Below are positions 7,528 through 14,516 of a DNA stretch of 37,318 nt, piece by piece. Position numbers and translations under genes: made by a program. The DNA is from a virus. Position 1 is the first letter of the stretch. Each line of letters opens with the position of its first letter. Below the pieces are notes generated by a model, which did not search any database, had not been told where the DNA came from, and was given only the letters and a program-made list of their open reading frames with translations. The stretch is taken from positions 1 through 37,318 of IMG/VR virus record IMGVR_UViG_3300021091_000192, one strand, 5' to 3'.

Positions 7528-8193
7528 TTACCCCCGATATTGGAAGGCAGAAGAGGCGTAGGGATTCGGAGCAGTCAACATTGTCCGTACCGTTTCACCA
7601 GCTTGTGCTTGAGCGCCACCAGCAAGCTGAGCCATGTACATCTGACGATTTAATGCGCCAGTAAGTTGACTGGTCTGCTGATTAATTTGCATTTGGCGTT
7701 GTACAGCAGCATCGAGACCACGTTGCTGAAGTGGATACAAAGCTTCTGTAACCTCTACTTGCGTTTTACCTGTTGCCCTGGCAATACGCTCAATTTCACC
7801 TGCATCTAAACCACCAAGATCTTTAGCACCTAAGCCAGGGATACCAAGAACACCCGGAGATTCTCCACGGGCCATTTCCTGTCGTTCACCTTTGCCTAGA
7901 AGATTTTGTGCCAGCTGACCTGTAGCAGCTAAAGCAGGTGGCGCTAGCAGAGAGGTAGCTATACCTGCAATTGATTTAGCCCCCATACCACCTGGGGTTA
8001 GTTTAGTGACACCCGCAGTAACAGCGGCGCCCAGAGGGTCTTTATTAAAGACTTGACCTAGGGCGGGCAAATAAGGCAGCAAGCGGCCAGCAAATTGCGT
8101 TGTCTGACCAGCGACATCCGCAGCGGCAGACATAACTCCTGCGCGGCCTACCGCAGGAAGCAAAGCTTGTAGCGCCGGTCCAGCAAGAGCCAT
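7528..8193 (-). CDS. Candidate ejection protein with hydrophobic glycine-rich segments
   Basis: A 221-aa protein. Residues 1-90 are Ala/Gly/Leu-rich and membrane-prone (PALQALLPAVGRAGV..., DPLGAAVTAGVTKLTPGG, SIAGIATSLLAPPALAA). The C-terminal half is Gln-rich and helical. The DPLGAAV block resembles DPVGAAV in the ADP-ribosyltransferase-like protein. Hydrophobic patches without a signal peptide are typical of proteins that leave the capsid and insert into host membranes. The role is inferred. Confidence 0.7.
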   Translation of the reverse strand: MALAGPALQALLPAVGRAGVMSAAADVAGQTTQFAGRLLPYLPALGQVFNKDPLGAAVTAGVTKLTPGGMGAKSIAGIATSLLAPPALAATGQLAQNLLGKGERQEMARGESPGVLGIPGLGAKDLGGLDAGEIERIARATGKTQVEVTEALYPLQQRGLDAAVQRQMQINQQTSQLTGALNRQMYMAQLAGGAQAQAGETVRTMLTAPNPYASSAFQYRG

Positions 8194-8231
8194 GATTACT
8201 TTTACTTCTTTAATAAATTAATTTTACCAGC

Positions 8232-9293
8232 CTACATGTTCTGCTGGTACTCCATTGTAGAGGGCAGTTTTTCTGGATTATTTTGTGCTGATGCAATTGC
8301 TTTATTGGTCAGATTGCCAAGTAGAGCACCAGCCAAAGAACCTGCCAGGGTAAGAGCTGCAGTTTTTCGTGTGCCTCCTGGGGCAATCTCAGTAAGTGTT
8401 TGGTTGCCTAGCTGTTTAGTAATAGTTTGAGACTTTAAACCCTGTTGAAGTCCCAGGGTTCCTCCTGCTAACGCACCAACAGATTGAAGCCCAATCGGAA
8501 AACCAACAATACGAGCCTCTGGTTCACCTTGTAAATTTTCTGGAGTGAACTTAATCAAACCCAATCCCGTAATGCCTTTATCTTGATAAAACCCTTTCAT
8601 ATATTGACCATATCTTTCGGGAGTTAAGTCGGGAATATCTTGTTTAGCAGTTTCATATTTTAAGGGACGACCTTGACGCCCCAGAAACATACGTTCAACA
8701 AGTTCAAGACCTGGTTGAGAAGTTTTACGCCGATCTTCTTCTCCTAACTCAGAATAAGTCTGAGCAAATCCCTTAGGACGAAACAACTCGCCAGGATTTG
8801 TAATATCAAAGACTCCCAGAGAAGCAGCGGTAGGAGCGCCAACAGCTAAACCGATGGTTGCTTTTTGCGTTGGATTTAACTGTTGATATGTTGGGCCAGC
8901 AGCTTTTTCAACAATTGCATCAGCAATGGCCATCGGATGATTGTATCTCCAATACAAATGACGAGTTGAATCCGTTCCCACATCTGTTAACAAACGAGCT
9001 GCGTAAGCACCCACAAATTCTTGTGGTGTTTCTCGAAATGTAATTCCTTTCGTTTCTGCTAACTCTTTTTTAAATCGCGGTGCAAAAGTACTGTAATTAG
9101 AAATTGAACTTAAAATACGTTCTCCACCTTCATCCACAAGTTCTTTTTGTGCCTGGGGAGACATAAGCTCAACGCCAGCCTGAAAACCTTTCTTAACTCT
9201 TTCGGGGAATAAGTTCCCAACGCCAGTCATCAAATTTTGATAGGCGTTACCTAAAAAAGATTGAGCTTGTTGTCGTTGAGCCGGTGTAACCAT
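8232..9293 (-). CDS. Candidate internal/ejection protein, 353 aa
   Basis: The N-terminal half is helical (AQSFLGNAYQNLMTGVGNLF; QEFVGAYAARLLTDVGT). Two Gly/Ala-rich hydrophobic segments follow near the C-terminus (LQSVGALAGGTLGLQQGLKS and TAALTLAGSLAGALLGNLTN), resembling glycine-zipper membrane helices. The stop overlaps nothing, and the start ATG is in TAATG contact with the upstream 183-aa gene. No enzymatic motif was seen. Probably virion-associated. Confidence 0.7.
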   Translation of the reverse strand: MVTPAQRQQAQSFLGNAYQNLMTGVGNLFPERVKKGFQAGVELMSPQAQKELVDEGGERILSSISNYSTFAPRFKKELAETKGITFRETPQEFVGAYAARLLTDVGTDSTRHLYWRYNHPMAIADAIVEKAAGPTYQQLNPTQKATIGLAVGAPTAASLGVFDITNPGELFRPKGFAQTYSELGEEDRRKTSQPGLELVERMFLGRQGRPLKYETAKQDIPDLTPERYGQYMKGFYQDKGITGLGLIKFTPENLQGEPEARIVGFPIGLQSVGALAGGTLGLQQGLKSQTITKQLGNQTLTEIAPGGTRKTAALTLAGSLAGALLGNLTNKAIASAQNNPEKLPSTMEYQQNM

Positions 9294-9844
9294 TAGTAAA
9301 CCCTCGGCGGCAAACCTTGCGTTTGATATAAAGTTCCGTCAGCTGTTTGAGGGTAATAAAAATTATTTAACATTTCTTGTTGCCCTAATTGTTGTTGTTG
9401 CGTTACAAGTTGATTTATATTTTGCGCTTGTTGCATTTGCAAAAACAAAGGCTCTAAAACCATTGGCGCTCCGACACTTCCTGCCAACATTGCTGCGTTT
9501 TGCGCGACGCTTGGTTCGTAAACTTGTTTTAAGTCTTTTACATCAATTGGGACACCTTCTTTCATCTGTTCAGGCGTTACGTATGCACGATATTTACCTG
9601 CGTACTGTGGAGCAAATTTAGAAATAGCACGGGCGCCTCCATAGCTGGCGCCAAGATCTGCCGCACCAATCGTCAAACCTGCTAAGGGATTGCCAGTGGT
9701 AAGTGTACCAAGAACGGTGGTCGCTACTGCGCCGGGTACGGAAGACGCTAATAGCTGCCCGCGTCCTTCTTGACTTAAATAGCTGCGACCAAGCCGTTGC
9801 AGCAACGCTGGTTTTGACAACAGTCGTCCTGCTAATTGAAACAT
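9293..9844 (-). CDS. Candidate internal virion protein, 183 aa
   Basis: Basic N-terminus, then an Ala/Gly-rich hydrophobic region (VPGAVATTVLGTLTTGNPLAGLTIGAADLGA, read as two neighbouring blocks, residues about 35-68), a mixed central domain and a Gln-rich stretch (QLVTQQQQLGQQ) near the C-terminus. It shares the composition of its neighbours, and its stop overlaps the next start (TAATG). Function inferred from context only. Confidence 0.7.
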   Translation of the reverse strand: MFQLAGRLLSKPALLQRLGRSYLSQEGRGQLLASSVPGAVATTVLGTLTTGNPLAGLTIGAADLGASYGGARAISKFAPQYAGKYRAYVTPEQMKEGVPIDVKDLKQVYEPSVAQNAAMLAGSVGAPMVLEPLFLQMQQAQNINQLVTQQQQLGQQEMLNNFYYPQTADGTLYQTQGLPPRVY

Positions 9845-9878
9845 TTCTTCTACTTCAATAACAATATTCTATCTTTTG

Positions 9879-10511
9879 TTATCCAACGGCTTGCCGCTGT
9901 TCTTCTTCTGTTTTAACACCTTGTTGTTCTTCTGCTTTTTCTTTTTCTTTAGACGGTGTTTTTTCTTCTGCTAACAATTGAGAAACAGATTGTTTATTTT
10001 CTATCTCATTTTCAACTCGAACTTCAGCGGCCTTCATCATGTAACCATTTGGATCAGGATTACGTAAACGAGGCATAGGATTTTTAGCGGCTTTGCCCGG
10101 AGCTATGGTAGGGCTAATATTATATGCTTCTACCCAACCAGGGTTAAAGTCTGGTTGGTCTTCGGGGCGTTGACGAGTGTTAGGGCGTCCCTTGTCAAAG
10201 TCATAATCTATTGGCCGATTAAAACGTCCAATTCCTTCAAAAACTTCGTATTCTGAAGTAACTTCCTTACTGTCATCAAAAAACGGTGCATTTGAAACAA
10301 AGTTAAGAACAGGATTCTCAACCAGTTTTCGCGTCATTGCGCGATTTAAAAGATCTTGTTGATCAAAACGAGAAGGGTTCCATGGGTAATCTCCTGTTTC
10401 GGGTTTGGCACGAAACAACTCATTAAAATCAAGACGCTTGGTAACAGTTCCTTGATTATTAAAAGGATTAGTAATATAACGACCTAAGTCCAACCTGGCG
10501 TCTTTGGCCAT
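9879..10511 (-). CDS. Virion-arm protein, 210 aa, unknown
   Basis: Starts MAKDARLDLGRYITNPFNN; Asn/Asp/Pro/Arg-rich and likely extended or partly disordered, with a Lys/Glu/Gln-rich tail (residues about 175-210). No hydrophobic segments, unlike its neighbours. It lies 6 nt upstream of a small basic gene's stop in the same operon. It could be a tail or head accessory protein; I do not recognise it. Confidence 0.7.
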   Translation of the reverse strand: MAKDARLDLGRYITNPFNNQGTVTKRLDFNELFRAKPETGDYPWNPSRFDQQDLLNRAMTRKLVENPVLNFVSNAPFFDDSKEVTSEYEVFEGIGRFNRPIDYDFDKGRPNTRQRPEDQPDFNPGWVEAYNISPTIAPGKAAKNPMPRLRNPDPNGYMMKAAEVRVENEIENKQSVSQLLAEEKTPSKEKEKAEEQQGVKTEEEQRQAVG

Positions 10512-10517
10512 AACTTA

Positions 10518-10736
10518 TTAACCTTTTTTTTCAGATTTTTTCTTTTTTAATCCTACTAAAGTTTGACGGAGACGAGCTTGTTTAACCGTTTTTTCGTCGT
10601 ATTTTTCCGGGTTTGCTAAAACGTTTTCTTGCAATTGCGCAGTAGTAATTCCTTTCTTTTTGGCTTTGGCAGTGAAGGCGCCCTCCTTCATTTCCATGCC
10701 TTGAATCCACTTTTTATCTTTCTTTTTTTCAGCCAT
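10518..10736 (-). CDS. 72-aa very basic protein
   Basis: Lys-rich throughout, with a middle section GAFTAKAKKKGITTAQLQEN...KQARLRQTLVGLKKKK. The arrangement 'KWIQ...GAFTAKAKKKG...KQARLAxTL' is a pattern I associate with small basic proteins of phages and algal viruses that probably bind packaged DNA. No other function is suggested. Confidence 0.75.
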   Translation of the reverse strand: MAEKKKDKKWIQGMEMKEGAFTAKAKKKGITTAQLQENVLANPEKYDEKTVKQARLRQTLVGLKKKKSEKKG

Positions 10737-10738
10737 GA

Positions 10739-12511
10739 TTAACGTCCAATGCCAAATTGACGAAGAATTGCTTGCGGATCGCGTCCCTCGATTCTAGCTC
10801 GACGTAATGCCTCACTTGCCTCCAGGCTTGCTTTAGTCGTGGTGCGGCGTGCAGCCTCTTGTTCAAACGCAGAACGAAGAGCGGGGGACTTTGCTTGTTC
10901 TGCGCCGGAAATCAACTGTTGAGACGTTAAACCTTCAAAACCAGTTTTACGTTCTTTAAATGTAGGTTGTGAAGGAATGCGTTCAGCAGCTGCAGAATAT
11001 TCACCAGTTGCTTTGCTCATGGCCCCTGGTACATAACCGGGTTCCAGCCCATATACCCCAATACCCGCAGAACCTCCCGCAATTTCTTCAGGAGCGGGGC
11101 GATCGACTGCACTATAAACAATTTCTTGTTTAGATAATTGTCCTGGCGCCGCTTGCGGTTGAATGCCTCCACGTAAGCGACCCCGGATATCAGGGGTCAT
11201 TTCTTCTGGCGCTCCGGGAACTAAAGGCTCAGCTGTTCCGTAAAGAAGGCGAGTTCGTTCTTTAGGCATTGCTTCGTGATAACTGGGCGATGCCCCACGA
11301 ATTGCTGTGCCTGTTGGAGTTTTAGTTACGACAGCTTCAGGCCCAACATTAGGAACCGCTCTTTCAATTAAAGGTTCAGTTGCAGAAACGCCTTGCACGG
11401 TTTGACGAATTGGCCCCGCAGGAAGTGCGATGCTTGCCTTGCCAGTTCCACGGACTTGTGCACCAGCAGAAGTACGGAAAGGCTGGGCAAGAGCACGTTC
11501 AAACCTAACCGTTCCCGGCCGCAAACCCGCTTCTTCCAACTTAGCGCGACGAGAAATCATTTCTTGTTTTGCCATCTCTACCATTTCTTGCGAAGAAACA
11601 GGACCAATGGTTCTTTCGGCCTGGTCGATAGGTAAACCATCTTCTAACTGAGACGCGGCTTGGTTGATAGCGGCGTCAACTTCTACCAAGCCTGCGGTTT
11701 CAGGTGACTGTTGTGCCATGCGTGCCAGCTGAGAATCAACCGCATCCTCTGCCATCTCAACGGCAGCGAGGTTTGCATCTTCGTTCCTTTGAATAGCGGC
11801 TTTAACGCGACCAGTAGTTTGATCTTCTGCTGAATTAACCGCATTAGCAAAGTGATCAACTTGTCCAAGAATACGTCCTTGCTGTTGATCAACTAAGGTA
11901 TCAGCTGCAAGATAACCTTGATTGCGTAAATATTGACTAGAAAAATCTTCTTGTGCTGCAGCTTGTGTTACGTTAGCTTCTTTACGTAAAGCGTCAATTG
12001 CTTCCTCAGCACGCGCTGAAAGCAAATTACGATATTCCGCTTGTGCTTTAGATTGATAGCTACGAGCTTCCGAAAGTTCTTGCGCACGTTGTTGCTGGAC
12101 CAATGCCTGCATTTCTGGATCGGCAAGCACACGTTCAGCCGCATTAATTTGCTCGGCAATTTCTGATGACTCACGCTGAAGCGTTGAAAGATCGGTTTGA
12201 ATTACACCACGGGGTCGTTCAGCTCTGGCTTGGCGAGTCAATTCGATTCCACGTTGCTGGCGAGCTACATCAGCAGGAACTGCACCAGCGGCACGGCGCA
12301 CTTCTGTTGGTGAGGGCGCAACTTTAGACGGGGCCACAGCCCCTGGCTGTAACATGCGACGAACACCATATGCGCCTGCGGCTACTGCGCCAGCACCAAG
12401 AGCTAACTTACCCAGGGCATCGATCAAATTAGGTTGATTTTGTTGTTGTTGCTCTGTTTGGCGCCGTTTTTCTGCTTCATAAGCGGCGTAAGCGGCAAGA
12501 TTGGAGTCCAT
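10739..12511 (-). CDS. 590-aa membrane/coiled-coil candidate ejection protein
   Basis: First gene of the leftward arm. A Gln-rich N-terminus leads into one Gly/Ala hydrophobic helix (LGKLALGAGAVAAGAYGV, residues about 33-50). A long Ala/Glu/Gln/Arg coiled coil follows (residues about 100-300), then a Pro/Gly-rich, probably disordered C-terminal half with an Arg/Ala helix at the end. A large helical, partly hydrophobic protein encoded with similar proteins suggests an internal virion (DNA-ejection) protein. No lytic transglycosylase or peptidase motif was found. Its start lies just left of the divergent promoter region. Confidence 0.75.
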   Translation of the reverse strand: MDSNLAAYAAYEAEKRRQTEQQQQNQPNLIDALGKLALGAGAVAAGAYGVRRMLQPGAVAPSKVAPSPTEVRRAAGAVPADVARQQRGIELTRQARAERPRGVIQTDLSTLQRESSEIAEQINAAERVLADPEMQALVQQQRAQELSEARSYQSKAQAEYRNLLSARAEEAIDALRKEANVTQAAAQEDFSSQYLRNQGYLAADTLVDQQQGRILGQVDHFANAVNSAEDQTTGRVKAAIQRNEDANLAAVEMAEDAVDSQLARMAQQSPETAGLVEVDAAINQAASQLEDGLPIDQAERTIGPVSSQEMVEMAKQEMISRRAKLEEAGLRPGTVRFERALAQPFRTSAGAQVRGTGKASIALPAGPIRQTVQGVSATEPLIERAVPNVGPEAVVTKTPTGTAIRGASPSYHEAMPKERTRLLYGTAEPLVPGAPEEMTPDIRGRLRGGIQPQAAPGQLSKQEIVYSAVDRPAPEEIAGGSAGIGVYGLEPGYVPGAMSKATGEYSAAAERIPSQPTFKERKTGFEGLTSQQLISGAEQAKSPALRSAFEQEAARRTTTKASLEASEALRRARIEGRDPQAILRQFGIGR

Positions 12512-12527
12512 GAGCTACCTGTGGGGT

Positions 12528-12554
12528 TTATTAGCCGATTATTTTGTCTGTCAA
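12528..12554 (-). promoter_or_regulatory. Candidate sigma70-type promoter for the leftward arm
   Basis: On the minus strand a perfect -35 TTGACA (12554-12549) is followed after 15 nt by TAATAA (12533-12528), about 16 nt before the ATG of the 590-aa gene. The -10 and the short spacer are imperfect, so the exact start point is uncertain, but it is the only obvious promoter in the divergent region for this strand. Confidence 0.4.
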
Positions 12555-12561
12555 CATTCTA

Positions 12562-12596
12562 TTGTTGATGAATCCAAGAAAAAGAGGCGTTATAGT
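12562..12596 (+). promoter_or_regulatory. Candidate promoter for the rightward arm
   Basis: A -10-like TATAGT at 12591-12596 lies 26 nt upstream of the first rightward ATG. Possible -35 elements (TTGTTG at 12562, TTGATG at 12565) are too far away (20-23 nt) for a standard spacer, so this may be an activated or phage-specific promoter. Confidence 0.3.
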
Positions 12597-12622
12597 AAAA
12601 GAATAAACAAAAAACAGGTCGA

Positions 12623-12835
12623 ATGGATCCCAATGTTCGTGCACAACGCGTTGAAGCATTAGAAGCGATTAAAAACAAAGCGCTTACTATGGCAAATGAA
12701 GGCGCTGATTCTTTAGAAGTACGTAATTTTGTAATTGATGCACGAAAAGAATTAGCATATGAACTTCCAGATCAAGAAGCTTTTGACAAAGCTATGAAAG
12801 CGACGCTCGCATACAAGGCAAAGAAGGGAAGTTGA
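12623..12835 (+). CDS. 70-aa protein, unknown, first gene of the rightward arm
   Basis: MDPNVRAQRVEALEAIKNKALTM..., an acidic to neutral all-helical protein with a Lys-rich end. It stands alone: a strong intrinsic terminator follows 25 nt after the stop, so it forms a monocistronic unit next to the divergent promoters, as expected of a very early or highly expressed small gene. No SD is obvious (AAAAAACAGGTCGA before ATG). Function not recognised. Confidence 0.75.
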   Translation: MDPNVRAQRVEALEAIKNKALTMANEGADSLEVRNFVIDARKELAYELPDQEAFDKAMKATLAYKAKKGS

Positions 12836-12860
12836 TAAATTTTTGACAATTTAAATTTAA

Positions 12861-12887
12861 CCGGGGAGAAAAGCCTCGGTTTTTTTG
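12861..12887 (+). terminator. Intrinsic terminator
   Basis: CCGGGG-agaaaag-CCTCGG forms a 6-bp stem with one G-U pair, directly followed by seven T residues. It closes the single-gene unit at 12623-12835. Confidence 0.85.
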
Positions 12888-13194
12888 TCTAAAAATTTGG
12901 GCAATTAGTAGTTTTTTACTACAAAAACACACTTTTGTTTACTTTTAAAGCCCCTTGTAGGGGCAAAAAGGGTACAAAATTACCTGACGCATCTGACACC
13001 ACCCATCCGAATGTGAACCTGGTAGGAAAAAAAAGAAAGGGTGGAGTTGGTTAGTAGAGAGTAGCGAAGGGAACGCTCACTGCGTTCGCTGAGCGAGCAA
13101 AGAACCACTCACTGCGTTCGTTTGGATAACACGAAGCGCAAAGTTTGTCAAGTAAATCGAACAATTTGTTCTGATTTCGTAACAATTTCTTTGT
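12888..13194. other. Non-coding intergenic region with short hairpins and repeats
   Basis: No convincing gene. Contents: TAGTA/TACTA hairpin (12907-12922); GCCCC-ttgta-GGGGC hairpin (about 12950-12964) with T-rich sequence on the minus-strand side; overlapping GAACGC/GCGTTC and GCTCA/TGAGC inverted repeats (13071-13094); and a direct repeat CTCACTGCGTTCG at 13076-13088 and 13108-13120. It could hold regulatory sites or part of a replication origin; nothing proves either. Confidence 0.5.
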
Positions 13195-13214
13195 TTGATA
13201 CGAATTCGTATCGC
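13195..13214. promoter_or_regulatory. Operator-like palindrome, copy 1
   Basis: Contains GATACGAATTCGTATC (13197-13212), a perfect 16-bp palindrome with GATAC half-sites separated by 6 bp. The identical palindrome recurs at 15330-15345, and a relative with the same half-sites lies at 15299-15318. Placement upstream of the small-gene cluster suggests repressor or activator binding. Confidence 0.55.
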
Positions 13215-13234
13215 GCCCTAACTTAGGGAGCGCC
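13214..13234. repeat. Short inverted repeat
   Basis: CCCTAA-c-TTAGGG flanked by GCGC on each side, directly abutting operator copy 1. It could be an extra protein-binding site or a DNA hairpin. Confidence 0.4.
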
Positions 13235-13270
13235 CCCGCCCACAACACTGTTCACATAAGGACTGTAAAG

Positions 13271-13309
13271 CGCTTGGCTCTGTGGTTTTCCACAGGTAAG
13301 TCCAAGGCG
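13271..13309 (+). promoter_or_regulatory. Leader hairpin of the 45-aa gene
   Basis: A two-part stem: CTGTGG-tttt-CCACAG inside CGCTTGG...CCAAGGCG with a small internal loop. It sits 27 nt before the ATG at 13337, as do structured elements in front of many rightward genes here. Confidence 0.5.
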
Positions 13310-13336
13310 TTCATTCATTCTATAGGAGACAATCCA

Positions 13337-13474
13337 ATGCTTCGCCATCATCTATCTCTTGCTTTGGTTAAAGCTGCACACATTGTTGCAGAGGACCGCA
13401 GCAAGGAGAACATCCAGGCTTTCGTGAAGAAAACACGGGTAAAGATCGCCAAGGTGATCGAGCCTAAAGATTGA
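13337..13474 (+). CDS. 45-aa helical protein, unknown
   Basis: MLRHHLSLALVKAAHIVAED..., basic. The start ATG at 13337 is chosen over an upstream TTG (13274) because it is preceded by a real Shine-Dalgarno (TAGGAG, about 9 nt upstream), one of the few in this arm, and because the upstream part lies in the leader hairpin. The stop codon TGA (13472-13474) lies at the edge of the acceptor-like strand of the following tRNA-like element. Confidence 0.65.
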   Translation: MLRHHLSLALVKAAHIVAEDRSKENIQAFVKKTRVKIAKVIEPKD

Positions 13475-13545
13475 CCGTAACCAGGCGGTACCAGGGGTTC
13501 AAGTCCCCTGGCAATCATTGCCTCCAGCGGAGATAGGCACCGCAC
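13469..13545 (+). ncRNA. tRNA-like intercistronic element A plus hairpin module
   Basis: Outer stem GATTG/CAATC (13469-13473 with 13512-13516), a D-like hairpin ACCG-taaccagg-CGGT and a T-arm CCAGGGG-TTCAAGT-CCCCTGG whose loop has the canonical T-loop order T-T-C-A-A. The T-stem abuts the outer 3' strand with no linker, as in tRNA. The anticodon arm is absent. A module follows in which TGCCT can pair with AGGCA, or GCGG with CCGC. The upstream stop codon straddles the acceptor-like strand. No named RNA family recognised. Confidence 0.6.
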
Positions 13546-13557
13546 AACTACAAGACA

Positions 13558-13728
13558 ATGCAACTTACTTACCAACAACTGTTTAAGTTTATGGGTACAT
13601 TTAGTAACCAAGATTTAAGTGATGCTCAAACCATTGCTGAACATGTTCATCAAAAGCTTGGCAAAAGCTACAATCAAACGTTGCTAGACGTTTTAATTGA
13701 AATGCGTCAGCATCAAATAGCAAGCTGA
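13558..13728 (+). CDS. 56-aa protein, unknown
   Basis: MQLTYQQLFKFMGTFSNQDL..., helical, ending HQIAS. No Shine-Dalgarno; the ATG follows tRNA-like element A by 12 nt. The stop (13726-13728) lies in the outer stem of element B. The regular unit structure (element, short gene, element) supports its being real despite the small size. Confidence 0.65.
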   Translation: MQLTYQQLFKFMGTFSNQDLSDAQTIAEHVHQKLGKSYNQTLLDVLIEMRQHQIAS

Positions 13729-13797
13729 TCCGTTAAAGCGGGTGACCAGGTGCGAACCCTGGTCCAGTTATTGCCTTCAGCGGAGATAGGCACCGCA
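13723..13797 (+). ncRNA. tRNA-like intercistronic element B plus hairpin module
   Basis: Outer stem AGCTG/CAGTT (one G-U), D-like hairpin CCG-ttaaag-CGG, T-arm GACCAGG-TGCGAAC-CCTGGTC, again with no linker to the outer 3' strand. The downstream module differs from A by one base (TGCCTTCAGCGGAG), compatible with both alternative pairings. The stop codon of the 56-aa gene is inside the outer 5' strand. Confidence 0.6.
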
Positions 13798-13824
13798 CAG
13801 CAGGAGATTCCTGTGTTTAAGACT

Positions 13825-14139
13825 ATGGCTCACAGAGGGTTTCAAACAACTTTCCCGAACGGTTATACCGTTTCGGTAATGTTTGGTGCTGGTAGCTATT
13901 GTCAACAGCGCCATAATAAAGATATTCTGCCTGATCCCTGGGCATCAACTATTAAATGGGGAGAAATGCATCAATCAGTTGATGCTGAGATTCAGGTTTT
14001 TGGTCCAGACGACTGGGTTGTTTGCGGTTGGCCCGGTTGCCCCGATCTTGATATGGATCCGGATGTGGATCTGGTTAGAGGTTGTATTACTCCAGAGCAA
14101 ATGCTGGAAGTAATGAACTGGGCAGCATCTCAAAGCTGA
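13825..14139 (+). CDS. 104-aa acidic protein, unknown
   Basis: MAHRGFQTTFPNGYTVSVMFGAGSY... looks like a mixed alpha/beta domain with a C-terminal helix (TPEQMLEVMNWAASQS). The ATG at 13825 is preferred to an upstream ATG (13750), which would lie in the T-arm of element B. PNGYTVSV plus a later DDWVVCGWPGCPD resembles small conserved phage proteins, but I cannot name the family. The stop TGA is the start of element C's stem. Confidence 0.7.
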   Translation: MAHRGFQTTFPNGYTVSVMFGAGSYCQQRHNKDILPDPWASTIKWGEMHQSVDAEIQVFGPDDWVVCGWPGCPDLDMDPDVDLVRGCITPEQMLEVMNWAASQS

Positions 14140-14218
14140 ACTGTAGTACTTCACTTGTTGGAGGGCCAGGTGCAACTCCTGGCTTCAGTTATTGCCTCCA
14201 GCGGAGATAGGCACCGCA
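14134..14218 (+). ncRNA. tRNA-like intercistronic element C plus hairpin module
   Basis: Outer stem AGCTGAA/TTCAGTT (7 bp with one G-U), a smaller hairpin CTTC-acttgtt-GGAG in the D-arm position, T-arm GCCAGG-TGCAACT-CCTGGC abutting the outer 3' strand. The downstream TGCCT...AGGCA / GCGG...CCGC module is identical to that of A. The stop codon lies in the outer 5' strand. Confidence 0.6.
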
Positions 14219-14235
14219 CAACTCAACTCAATTCA

Positions 14236-14424
14236 ATGTCTACTCCTGACAAGACCGTTGCTGTTGAAACTGCACAAGCCATCTATTTCTTCTTTGTTTA
14301 CACAGAAGCAGATACGGTGCAGGTAACTAAACGGATACTGAAAGGACAGAAGGGTTACGACAAGAGCACCAGCCTTTCACTCGCTGGCGCTCGTAAGTTG
14401 TACGCCCAACTTTCAGCAAGCTGA
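14236..14424 (+). CDS. 62-aa protein, unknown
   Basis: MSTPDKTVAVETAQAIYFFFVYTEADTV..., small alpha/beta protein. The start at 14236 follows element C by 17 nt of unstructured CA/U-rich sequence without a Shine-Dalgarno. The pattern VQVTKRILKG...GYDKSTSLSLAGARKLYAQL suggests one conserved compact domain; family unknown. The stop is in element D. Confidence 0.65.
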   Translation: MSTPDKTVAVETAQAIYFFFVYTEADTVQVTKRILKGQKGYDKSTSLSLAGARKLYAQLSAS

Positions 14425-14484
14425 CAGGTAAAGCCTGTGGGGAGGTGCAAGTCCTCCCTCAGCTATTGCCAGGTAACACTGGCA
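14419..14484 (+). ncRNA. tRNA-like intercistronic element D plus hairpin
   Basis: Outer stem AGCTGA/TCAGCT (6 bp), D-like hairpin CAGG-taaag-CCTG, T-arm GGGAGG-TGCAAGT-CCTCCC with no linker. All stems are perfectly paired yet differ in sequence from A-C. The downstream hairpin is a simple TGCCAG-gtaaca-CTGGCA here instead of the A-C module. Confidence 0.6.
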
Positions 14485-14516
14485 TTCATTCAACTCAACT
14501 CCAACTGGACTCAACC

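Noticed and set aside
13051-13248. 65-aa minus-strand reading frame
   Set aside because: Runs through repeats and the operator palindrome, odd composition, no RBS and isolated orientation; best seen as non-coding.
13469-13516. Complete tRNA gene
   Set aside because: The T-arm and acceptor-like stem are convincing, but there is no anticodon arm and no encoded CCA, and the three sister elements lack them too.
13723-14484. Cobalamin riboswitch, suggested by GGTGCAAGTCC-like strings
   Set aside because: The similarity is the shared T-loop hairpin only. The B12 box (GCCACTG-like) and remaining conserved core are missing, and four copies lie between unrelated small genes.
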